Shown here: one piece after another, positions 57,131 to 64,000 of the stretch | How the letters are laid out: each line of letters starts with the position of its first letter | Position numbering within the stretch: the first letter of the stretch is position 1 | Assembly (NCBI GenBank): GCA_024347015.1 | Contig: AP024889.1 | Coordinates: forward strand, 1,674,001 to 1,738,000 | Direction of reading: 5' to 3' | DNA length: 64,000 nucleotides | DNA from: Vibrio pectenicida | Lineage (GTDB): Bacteria > Pseudomonadota > Gammaproteobacteria > Enterobacterales > Vibrionaceae | The notes under the pieces: model-generated | What the model saw: only the letters and a program-made list of their open reading frames with translations | Databases searched by the model: none | What the model was told of the DNA's origin: nothing | Position numbers and translations under genes: made by a program

Positions 57131-57160
57131 ACATGTATAAATTCTAAAATTTATACATGT
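57131..57160. repeat. Perfect 30-base inverted repeat between DUF3802 and fructosamine kinase genes
   Basis: Arms ACATGTATAAATT (57131-57143) and AATTTATACATGT (57148-57160) enclose CTAA. Thirteen pairs are perfect. It lies about 90 bases before the DUF3802 start in a divergent region and could be an operator or an AT-rich hairpin; no T-run marks it as a terminator. Confidence 0.6.
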
Positions 57161-57396
57161 CCCATAAGACTATACTTTACAACACATCAAGACCAGCTCG
57201 GCGGCTCCTACATTGTTAGATCATTTCGCCCAATAATCGTGAATTGGCTACCCACAAGCATGATGAAGATCACATAAAAGTTATTTTATCGAAAAGCTCA
57301 GCTAAACGATTGAATTTTTTGCTGTCTGATTAAGAATTGAGTAATGCCTTAATCTACAATATCAATATTGAACTCCTCATAAGTATGGAACAAAAT

Positions 57397-58263
57397 ATGT
57401 GGCAAGCCATTGCTGATCAATTGTCTGAAACCCTTATGTTTTCTTTTGATATTATCGAAAAAAATGTTATCACTGGAGGTGACATAAACCATTGTTATAT
57501 GATAAATGACGGTGAGCAGCGCTATTTTGTTAAAATAAACCAACGAGACTTTTACTCTAAATTTGAAATTGAAGCAGAAAATATTAACATTCTGAGACAG
57601 AGTTCTAGTGTGTCAGTTCCTGAACATATCCTTACAGGAAAAACTAAAGACCACGCATTTCTTATTCTTAATTATTTCCCAATCAAGCCTCTTGATGCCC
57701 CCCCAAATAGCTACGAATTTGGTCAACAACTTGCCATATTACACCAATGGGGCGAACAAAAAGAATATGGTTTCGATCAAGACAATTATATTGGTTCGAC
57801 TTTGCAGCCTAACAAATGGGATAGAAGGTGGGGACGATTTTTTGCTGAGCAACGCATAGGTTGGCAACTACAACTTATGAAAGAAAAAGGCATAACCTTG
57901 GTCGATATTGGTGACTTTACTCACCTAATCCAAGATAAACTGGCTCATCATCAACCTCAAGCATCTCTATTACATGGTGATCTTTGGTATGGAAACGTTG
58001 CTAACTCAGTTTTTGGGCCAATATGTTACGACCCTGCATCATATTGGGGGGATAGAGAATGCGATCTTGCGATGGCAGAGCTATTTGGTAGATTTCTGCC
58101 TGAGTTTTACCAAGGATATGAAAACGCATTCCCACTCGACGCTGGCTATCATCAGCGCAAAGATATATATAATCTTTACCATTTACTAAACCATTACAAT
58201 CAGTTTGGTGGTGCTTACTTGGATCAATGTGAGACTGCAATTAATAATATCCTGACATATTAG
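57397..58263 (+). CDS. Fructosamine/ketosamine kinase family protein (YniA-like)
   Basis: Phosphorylates sugar adducts on proteins or small amines as a glycation-repair kinase. The 288-residue protein has ITGGDINHCYMI, the catalytic loop LLHGDLWYGN and metal-binding CYDPASYWGDRECDLAM, all family features. The start at 57397 (MWQAIADQL) is preferred; an ATG at 57385 is four residues longer. Confidence 0.88.
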   Translation: MWQAIADQLSETLMFSFDIIEKNVITGGDINHCYMINDGEQRYFVKINQRDFYSKFEIEAENINILRQSSSVSVPEHILTGKTKDHAFLILNYFPIKPLDAPPNSYEFGQQLAILHQWGEQKEYGFDQDNYIGSTLQPNKWDRRWGRFFAEQRIGWQLQLMKEKGITLVDIGDFTHLIQDKLAHHQPQASLLHGDLWYGNVANSVFGPICYDPASYWGDRECDLAMAELFGRFLPEFYQGYENAFPLDAGYHQRKDIYNLYHLLNHYNQFGGAYLDQCETAINNILTY

Positions 58264-58635
58264 TTTAACAAACTACTCAGACTTGACTAAAAATAACCTA
58301 ACTATCAATAGCTCTTATTTTTAAACTGTAATTACCTTTATTTGTGTATGGTAAACCTAACAAAAAACTCTTTTACATTACTGAAGACCTCTGACGTGTC
58401 AATCTGTATGGCGACTCAAATTTAACTACTCTGGGAACATTTATTCGTAGCACCCGCCACTGAAAACATTAATTAACCACCATGTTTTAGTGGTAGATTG
58501 CATCACAATTAATTATTATCCAAGATTACAACCTTATGACTGCCCAGCCATACACATTTCATCAGTATCATCTCTACCGCTGATTTCTTTATCTGGCTTA
58601 GCACAAACCACGTGACCAATACTTTTGGAGTTAAA
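58264..58635. other. Intergenic region before norM
   Basis: About 370 bases with no gene. An imperfect hairpin (CCACTGAAAACAT at 58457-58469 with ATGTTTTAGTGG at 58482-58493, one bulge) may end the kinase transcript or sit in the norM leader. No riboswitch was recognised. Confidence 0.4.
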
Positions 58636-60006
58636 GTGCACCTCTACAGACAAGAAGTAATCAAGCTAGTCAAACTCTCAACACCTGTATTAATTGCATC
58701 TGTAGCGCAAACGGGAATGGGTTTTGTTGATACTGTAATGGCAGGTGGTGTAAGTGCAATTGATATGGCGGCTGTATCGATTGCATCCAGTATTTGGTTG
58801 CCTTCTATATTATTTGGAGTCGGGTTACTGATGGTCCTAATTCCAGTCGTTGCCCAACTCAACGGATCTGGTAGACAAGTAAAAATTCCGTTTGAAGTTC
58901 AACAAGGTGCTGCAATGGCCTTGCTAATTTCTATTCCAATCATTGCTATCTTACTGCAAACACCGACAATAATGGAATGGATGAATGTAGAGACATTAAT
59001 GGCCGATAAAACAGCAGGTTACATGTATGCTGTTGTTTACGCTGTTCCAGCCTTCTTACTTTTCCAAACTTTACGCAGTTTCACCGATGGTATGTCCTTA
59101 ACACAACCCGCCATGGTCATTGGCTTTATTGGGTTAGTATTCAACATCCTGCTTAATTGGATATTTGTATATGGCAAATTTGGTGCGCCTGCTCTTGGGG
59201 GAGTCGGTTGTGGTGTTGCAACGGCAATTGTATATTGGCTAATGTTCATTTTACTCCTGATTTACGTTGTCACCTCTAAAAGAGTGGCTAATATTAACTT
59301 GTTTGGACATTTTCATCGCCCTCACCTTCATTCACTAGTACGATTATTCAAGCTAGGTTTCCCTGTTGCTGCTGCACTCTTTTTTGAAGTCACTTTATTT
59401 GCCGTTGTCTCAATACTCATTGCTCCACTTGGTTCACTGATAGTTGCTGCTCATCAAGTAACCATGAATTTTTCTTCATTGATTTTTATGCTCCCAATGA
59501 GTATCGGTGTTGCCACTAGTATCCGCATTGGCCATAGTTTGGGCGAAGGTAATGTTCGAGGAGCCACTATTGCCTCACATGTTGCTATCGGCATATCTGT
59601 TGCTTTAGCTCTAGTAACAGCTCTATTTACAGTATCATTTAGAGAATTCATCGCTCTACTTTATACAGACAACCGTGCTGTTATAAGCATTGCGAAGCAA
59701 CTGCTATTATTTGCTGCTTTATATCAAGTAACAGATGCCATCCAAGTGGTCGCCGCAGGTGCATTGCGCGGATACAAAGATATGGCGGCGATCTTCAACC
59801 GTACCTTTATAGCCTATTGGGTATTAGGGCTACCAATAGGCTATGTTCTGGCGATGACAGATTGGCTTTGTGAACCAATGGGAGCCAAGGGGTTTTGGAT
59901 TGGCTTTATCATTGGGCTATCCTCGGCGGCATTAATGCTTGGGATTCGCCTTCAATGGATGCATAAACAACCGGACAAAACTCAACTAAATTTTGCGAAT
60001 AAATAG
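58636..60006 (+). CDS. norM: Multidrug efflux MATE transporter NorM
   Basis: Inner-membrane cation-coupled exporter of drugs and dyes. The GTG at 58636, five bases after GGAG, gives 456 residues, the Vibrio NorM length as I recall it, and the conserved start of a helix with LIASVAQTGMGFVDTVMAGG. About twelve helices follow, including ALFFEVTLFAVVSILIAPLG. The frame is open from 58612 but upstream codons lack a ribosome site. Confidence 0.95.
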   Translation: MHLYRQEVIKLVKLSTPVLIASVAQTGMGFVDTVMAGGVSAIDMAAVSIASSIWLPSILFGVGLLMVLIPVVAQLNGSGRQVKIPFEVQQGAAMALLISIPIIAILLQTPTIMEWMNVETLMADKTAGYMYAVVYAVPAFLLFQTLRSFTDGMSLTQPAMVIGFIGLVFNILLNWIFVYGKFGAPALGGVGCGVATAIVYWLMFILLLIYVVTSKRVANINLFGHFHRPHLHSLVRLFKLGFPVAAALFFEVTLFAVVSILIAPLGSLIVAAHQVTMNFSSLIFMLPMSIGVATSIRIGHSLGEGNVRGATIASHVAIGISVALALVTALFTVSFREFIALLYTDNRAVISIAKQLLLFAALYQVTDAIQVVAAGALRGYKDMAAIFNRTFIAYWVLGLPIGYVLAMTDWLCEPMGAKGFWIGFIIGLSSAALMLGIRLQWMHKQPDKTQLNFANK

Positions 60007-60084
60007 CAGAACTAAATTCAACTTTATTAAATTTTGCTAAGATCTATCATTAAGCCGTTGGAAAGTTGAGTTAATTTTAAAATT

Positions 60085-61080
60085 ATGCGAATTCAGCTAA
60101 TTTGTCTTTCTATAACTATGCTCACATCTTGTAATTTCAATAGAAATCACATTGAGCAAACTCTACAAACATATTTATCTCGAATTGCCAATGTACAAGA
60201 ACGTTCAACTTTTGTTCTACCCGATGACCAAAGTATCACTTTACCCAGTAAACAGGCGCTTTTTATAGATATTCCCAGAGTAAGCATTAGCCTGATTGAT
60301 AGCTATGAATTGAGAAAATGTGGCCTGTTTTCCCTTATTGCTGAACGCAACTCTATATTAGGAAAAGTTCAGGACCAATTTCGTAACTATGATTACCAAA
60401 TCAAGCTCAATTATGGTCTTAATGGTTGTATACAAAGCCCAAACCTGTCTGAATCATTAAGATCTCAACTCATTGAGATCCAAGCAGAGAAACTTTCACA
60501 ACTGCCTAATCATTTCTCAAACCTTCTCTTTAGCAGTGATGCGATGAGAAGGCAGCTACAGTCATCTCATGAGCTGTCTATTCAAGGTCCAAAAGAAAGT
60601 TCTATTATTCTAGAGGCGATCAAACAAATCGATAGTGCGTTTTCTGTTAGCAATAACCAAAAATCCTTAGTAGTTTTATCTCCGCTGACACCCTACCAAG
60701 AAGTGTTAGATAAACAACCTATATTAGGTATGCTCAGCTATACAATGCTTAATACTAGTTTAAAGTTGCAAATAGTAACGAAACAGCTTAGAGAGCACGA
60801 CGATGTCATATTGTGCAAAAGCAATAGGGACAGAACTCAATTTAATTATCTACGCAATGTATTTAACGAGTTTTTCATCGGGAAAATACAACCTTATATG
60901 GCCAAAGTAGATAGTGTCTATAATGACTTAAACCCCTATTTAGACTTCACCAATACAGGCCACCCTAAATACCACTACCCAATAAGGGAATATCACCGAG
61001 TGTTTAGAAAAGCCATCCTAGATCACGTAAAATATTGGCAAGATCTCTTTAAACGCTGTGGAACAAGCCCTATTCAATAA
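60085..61080 (+). CDS. DUF3080-family lipoprotein
   Basis: A 331-residue lipoprotein with lipobox MLTSC and a helical, soluble body. The segment SLIDSYELRKCGLFSLIAERNS is typical of DUF3080, a family of unknown function found next to norM in vibrios. It overlaps the convergent ligase gene by 11 bases at the 3' end. Confidence 0.83.
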   Translation: MRIQLICLSITMLTSCNFNRNHIEQTLQTYLSRIANVQERSTFVLPDDQSITLPSKQALFIDIPRVSISLIDSYELRKCGLFSLIAERNSILGKVQDQFRNYDYQIKLNYGLNGCIQSPNLSESLRSQLIEIQAEKLSQLPNHFSNLLFSSDAMRRQLQSSHELSIQGPKESSIILEAIKQIDSAFSVSNNQKSLVVLSPLTPYQEVLDKQPILGMLSYTMLNTSLKLQIVTKQLREHDDVILCKSNRDRTQFNYLRNVFNEFFIGKIQPYMAKVDSVYNDLNPYLDFTNTGHPKYHYPIREYHRVFRKAILDHVKYWQDLFKRCGTSPIQ

Positions 61081-61942
61081 CATGGTCTACCTTTTCTCGT
61101 AAAAATCGGGCAAATTTAGGAATACCAGTATGCGTATAGCCATTATACCTAAAAGTAATCGTACTACCGAGTTGTGGTGGTCTCTTCCTGAGTTGCTCAG
61201 TCAACCCACTTCCTATATAGAATTGACTGCCAGACTCTGTCTGAACTAATAAAGATCCTACCATGCCCTCTAGTTGCCCTTTACCAGCTTTGTAACCCAC
61301 AACTTTAGCCTCAGCATCATGGTGCTTCTTCATTTTAAGTAATTGCTCTCCTCTCCCATGGTGGTAGTCACCGTAAAGCTTCCTCAACATCACACCTTCG
61401 CCTTTAGATTTATCAATTTGGTCAAAGTATGAAGTGAGTTCTTGTTCAGAAGAGATAGACGTATGCTCAATAAATTTAATATGCTCAACTTGGAGTGAAT
61501 CAACCAACTGAACAATGTGTGCGTAACGTTGGGGGTAGCTACCAGGTGCCAATGGCATATCAAACAACATAAAGTGTATTTTCGACCAAGATGCTTCTAT
61601 CGGCGTTTTATCTAGCACAGTGGTTTGCACTAGATGAAAATTACCTCTACCAGCCCATAGCTCGCCTTCCAAAGGATAATTAGGTAACTTTTTTATAAAC
61701 CAAACTGGTGCATATATTTTTCGGCCACTTCGAGTCATGAGCTTGTTTCCGTCCCATATCGCTCGAATCCCATCAAGTTTTTCACTTTTCCAATATAAAC
61801 TCACATCAATATTGTGATCGTACATGCCTGCCAACATTAATGGAAATTGTCTACTTGTTTTATCTGTCAGTTCAGCCCGACAAGGAAACACTGATAAAAA
61901 TACGATAGCTAAACAACTCAGTTTGATATGCATATGTTTCAT
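61070..61942 (-). CDS. Periplasmic ATP-dependent DNA ligase
   Basis: DNA ligase of the short ATP-dependent type with a signal peptide (residues about 4-23), so probably periplasmic (Lig E class). The nucleophile is K55 in SEKLDGIR; ELWAGRGNF, GEGVMLRK and LKMKKHHDAEAKVVGYK are the later nucleotidyltransferase motifs, followed by an OB-fold tail. There is no extra DNA-binding domain. Roles in DNA uptake or extracellular DNA repair have been suggested for such enzymes. The start may be at 61942 or at an ATG three codons later. Confidence 0.9.
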   Translation of the reverse strand: MKHMHIKLSCLAIVFLSVFPCRAELTDKTSRQFPLMLAGMYDHNIDVSLYWKSEKLDGIRAIWDGNKLMTRSGRKIYAPVWFIKKLPNYPLEGELWAGRGNFHLVQTTVLDKTPIEASWSKIHFMLFDMPLAPGSYPQRYAHIVQLVDSLQVEHIKFIEHTSISSEQELTSYFDQIDKSKGEGVMLRKLYGDYHHGRGEQLLKMKKHHDAEAKVVGYKAGKGQLEGMVGSLLVQTESGSQFYIGSGLTEQLRKRPPQLGSTITFRYNGYTHTGIPKFARFLREKVDHVIE

Positions 61943-62107
61943 CCACTATTATTTTAACAAACTTGATTGTTGGTTAAATGACACAAAATTCAATCTCAAA
62001 GGTCTATGATTTGAATACCTTCCAAAACATTAAAATATAACAAAACTATCAATTAATTGACTTTTACTTACTCACTTTCACATAACAAGGTTAAATCGTC
62101 GTAGTGC

Positions 62108-62122
62108 CTCTCATATTGAGAA
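62108..62122 (+). promoter_or_regulatory. SypG-binding-site-like element, plus orientation
   Basis: CTCTCATATTGAGAA differs at the first base only from the TTCTCANNNTGMDWN SypG consensus reported for Vibrio fischeri, as I recall it. It lies about 85 bases upstream of the sigma-54 promoter of sypA, a usual enhancer distance. Confidence 0.6.
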
Positions 62123-62129
62123 AATCCAG

Positions 62130-62144
62130 TTGTCAATGTGAGAA
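62130..62144 (-). promoter_or_regulatory. SypG-binding-site-like element, minus orientation
   Basis: Read on the minus strand this is TTCTCACATTGACAA, which fits the SypG consensus except for one degenerate position. It is inverted relative to the site at 62108-62122 and closer to the promoter. Confidence 0.6.
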
Positions 62145-62192
62145 TTACACCTAAATTCTTATTATAATATTGAAAATTAAGCGTTTATTTCT

Positions 62193-62208
62193 TGGCACGT
62201 AAACTGCT
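62193..62208 (+). promoter_or_regulatory. Sigma-54 promoter of the syp operon
   Basis: TGGCACGTAAACTGCT matches the -24/-12 consensus TGGCACGNNNNTTGCW with one mismatch (C for the first T of TTGC). It ends 33 bases before the sypA ATG and needs a sigma-54 activator, expected to be SypG. Confidence 0.85.
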
Positions 62209-62241
62209 CTAAACAATTAAACTACGTTAGGAGATACGACC

Positions 62242-62556
62242 ATGGAATTACGCAAAATTGAAACTACTGAAATGCTAACTCTTGAAATTAACGGAAACCT
62301 TGATGCCGACGGAAGTCGCTATGCTCAAAAACACATTGATGAAATCATTGCAGATCAACATTTAGAGGTTGAGATTGATTTTCGCAATGTCGGTTTCTTA
62401 GATTCTTCTGGGGTTGGTGCTTTAGTTTATCTCTATAAGCGTTTGGTAGAACGTGAACGTCAAATGCGTATAGAAAATGTAACTGGACAGCCACTTGAAA
62501 TCATTAATCTTTTAAGAATAGATAAGGCTATCCCTGTGAACTCCCGCACTCATTAA
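62242..62556 (+). CDS. sypA: STAS-domain anti-sigma-factor antagonist-like protein SypA
   Basis: A 104-residue STAS protein. The conserved loop FLDSSGVGAL includes S56, the serine reported as the phosphorylation target of SypE in Vibrio fischeri SypA. Unphosphorylated SypA promotes biofilm there. First gene of the syp polysaccharide operon, followed by sypB and sypC, with a sigma-54 promoter ahead of it. SypE, SypF and SypG are not in this window. TTAGGAG precedes the ATG. Confidence 0.92.
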   Translation: MELRKIETTEMLTLEINGNLDADGSRYAQKHIDEIIADQHLEVEIDFRNVGFLDSSGVGALVYLYKRLVERERQMRIENVTGQPLEIINLLRIDKAIPVNSRTH

Positions 62557-62597
62557 ATCTATAAGCGGTAGTTCGCACACTAACAAAGGACGTTGGC

Positions 62598-63440
62598 ATG
62601 GTTAACTTTTTTAAACACATAGCACTAGTTGTACCCACAGCATTACTGTGTGTGGGTTGCAGCAGCTACCCTGAAGAAAGTCGCGGAGGATTAGCTGAAC
62701 AGTATATTCAGTCAAGCTTTACTCCCGTCATGCCTGATGAACCTCTTGGTCCTGAACACGGACTTCGCTTCGATTGGCAACTCGCAAAACTCCACTTAGA
62801 CTCGCTGATCAGAGAAGGGGCTCGTTGGTGCTTTCCCGCAGCGGTTGTACAGGCAATCGAGAAACAAAATAGGATTGCTCGTGAATTAGAAGGCGGTTTG
62901 CTACTCGATGCTGCTAATGACATTGTGATCCAAAGAAAGCGGCTAGACGAACTTGAAAGGCAGCTCGACTACGTAACTTCTCAAGCCAAATGTGTGCCTC
63001 CACATGATCAATTCAGTTTTCAGCAGCAACTGGCTATCATAGATAAACTTTACAACCTTTTAAATATAGACAACCAGTTTGCCTTTAAATCAAGTGAAGT
63101 TAATCCAAAGTACATGGGGCATTTGGCTCAAGCAGCCAATATCTTACGCGAACATAAAACTCTTAACCTCATAGTTACAGGACACGCCGACGCAGTCGGT
63201 AATGAACTAAGTAATAGAAAACTCGCAATGGCTAGAGCAAAACAGGTTAAGCGCTATTTGACGATATTCGGCTTGGAGCCAAACCGAGTAGAGGCAAAAT
63301 CCTTAGGGGAAAGCCTGCCACTTTTTGAAGGCAATTCTGAAGGAGTCAAACTCACTAACCGAAGAGTTAGTATTGAGATCATTGAAACAAAAGACCTTGC
63401 CGAGAAAAAGTTGAATGGAGGCTACTATGATATGGAATAG
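62598..63440 (+). CDS. sypB: OmpA-family lipoprotein SypB
   Basis: A 280-residue lipoprotein with lipobox LLCVGC (C21) and a C-terminal OmpA-like domain with TGHADAVGNELSNRKLAMARA and LTNRRVSIEI. A helical middle region precedes it. In the syp locus SypB is the second gene and is thought to act at the cell wall in polysaccharide export. It overlaps sypC by 14 bases. AAAGGAC precedes the ATG. Confidence 0.9.
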   Translation: MVNFFKHIALVVPTALLCVGCSSYPEESRGGLAEQYIQSSFTPVMPDEPLGPEHGLRFDWQLAKLHLDSLIREGARWCFPAAVVQAIEKQNRIARELEGGLLLDAANDIVIQRKRLDELERQLDYVTSQAKCVPPHDQFSFQQQLAIIDKLYNLLNIDNQFAFKSSEVNPKYMGHLAQAANILREHKTLNLIVTGHADAVGNELSNRKLAMARAKQVKRYLTIFGLEPNRVEAKSLGESLPLFEGNSEGVKLTNRRVSIEIIETKDLAEKKLNGGYYDME

Positions 63441-64000
63441 ATTCATACTCATTATATTGCTTTTTAGCCTTACTGCCCCAGCATATTCTGAACAAGAACG
63501 TGTACAAGTGGGTGATATGGTTCAGGTGAACCTACCAGGAGAAGAAACACTTAACAAAGGATTCCAAGTAGACAAAAGAGGCCGTATTAATCTGCCAGAA
63601 GTTGGCGCACTGTATGTGGCAGGTTACACCGAGGAGCAGCTCGAAAAAACCGTCATAGAAACACTAAGCAAAGTATACCGAGATCTTTCAACTGCATCGG
63701 TTTATATCGCCGAACAACAAATTCTCATATCAATTCAAGGCTACGTGAACTCACCTGGTGAATACACTCTATCTAAAACTTCAGACGTGCAAATGGCCAT
63801 ACACGCCGCTGGTGGTTTACGCTCTGGTGCTCAACTGAACAATTTTCTGCTCAAACGTGGTAAGGAAAAATTACCATTCAATTACAAAAGCTTTCTCGAT
63901 ACAGGCGATGAAGATTTGTTACCACAACTCAAATCACTCGATACTATATTCGTACCTGCATCTCCTTTGGTCGGTAACATAGAGCAGCAATTTGATGCCA
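63427..64000 (+). CDS. sypC: Polysaccharide export protein SypC (partial)
   Basis: The 5' part of a polysaccharide-export (Wza-family) outer-membrane protein, cut by the window end after 191 codons. A signal peptide ends near PAYS, then the poly-export domain VQVGDMVQVNLPGEE and GRINLPEVGALYVAG, and an SLBB-like segment SIQGYVNSPGEYTL. The start at 63427 has GGAGG six bases upstream. Third gene of the syp operon. Confidence 0.9.
   Translation, partial: MIWNRFILIILLFSLTAPAYSEQERVQVGDMVQVNLPGEETLNKGFQVDKRGRINLPEVGALYVAGYTEEQLEKTVIETLSKVYRDLSTASVYIAEQQILISIQGYVNSPGEYTLSKTSDVQMAIHAAGGLRSGAQLNNFLLKRGKEKLPFNYKSFLDTGDEDLLPQLKSLDTIFVPASPLVGNIEQQFDA

Noticed and set aside
58264..58635. Riboflavin or other riboswitch before norM
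   Set aside because: No recognisable riboswitch core; only an imperfect hairpin was seen.
60018..60069. TCAACTTT/AAAGTTGA repeat after norM as a terminator
   Set aside because: The loop is 36 bases and no T-run follows.

Overview
The window looks like chromosomal DNA of a Vibrionaceae bacterium, most likely a Vibrio. It is AT-rich. From about 4 to 25 kb and from 50 to 64 kb it carries gene runs I know from Vibrio chromosomes: ccoNOQP-ccoHIS-fnr-uspE-ttcA, potABCD-cobB, norM with a DUF3080 gene and a periplasmic DNA ligase, and the start of a syp exopolysaccharide operon. Family assignments come from reading motifs and from remembered family members; no database search was run.

Layout. (1) 0-3.8 kb: a compact type III secretion export-apparatus operon, sctRSTU, of the Salmonella SPI-2 (Ssa) type, followed by an SsrB-like response regulator. 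This is the right edge of a secretion island that continues off the left end. (2) 3.9-13.5 kb: cbb3 cytochrome oxidase structural genes, including the tiny ccoQ, then assembly and copper-insertion genes including ccoS, the oxygen sensor Fnr and UspE. (3) 13.7-25.8 kb: ttcA, envelope proteins, the PotABCD polyamine importer, the sirtuin CobB, a chemoreceptor and a LasA-like M23 peptidase. (4) 25.9-33.9 kb: an accessory metabolic stretch with an unrecognised protein paired with a VAO-type flavoprotein, a GOGAT-like FMN protein, and a four-gene set (SDR, lactonase, enolase-superfamily dehydratase, class II aldolase) that suggests sugar-acid catabolism.

(5) 34.7-39.6 kb: a 54-residue protein, the ABC-F ATPase YbiT (apparently starting at AUC), and an ECF sigma/anti-sigma operon that also encodes a secreted-repeat protein and an AcfC-like binding protein. 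(6) 39.7-49.3 kb: a one-directional glycoconjugate cluster with rmlBADC for dTDP-L-rhamnose, a PRTase-like/APH-kinase fusion, an ABC exporter, two GT2 glycosyltransferases and a P-loop nucleoside-kinase-like protein. This is the best candidate for an undescribed pathway. (7) 49.8-62 kb: mobA, a DUF2960-like gene, an OmpA/lipoprotein pair, nagK, a DTW tRNA-modification gene, a sterol-desaturase-like gene, an NlpC/P60 lipoprotein, DUF3802, fructosamine kinase, norM, DUF3080 and the ligase. (8) 62.1-64 kb: sypA, sypB and a partial sypC behind a sigma-54 promoter with two SypG-like sites.

How the genes work together. Fnr, CcoNOQP and CcoHIS form a low-oxygen respiration module. PotABCD imports polyamines. 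The rml and syp loci feed cell-surface polysaccharide. The ECF operon, OmpA proteins, peptidases and NlpC protein belong to the envelope. Several perfect inverted repeats (17229-17247, 20411-20436, 57131-57160) are unexplained candidate operators or RNA hairpins. I saw no tRNA, rRNA, insertion sequence or CRISPR array.
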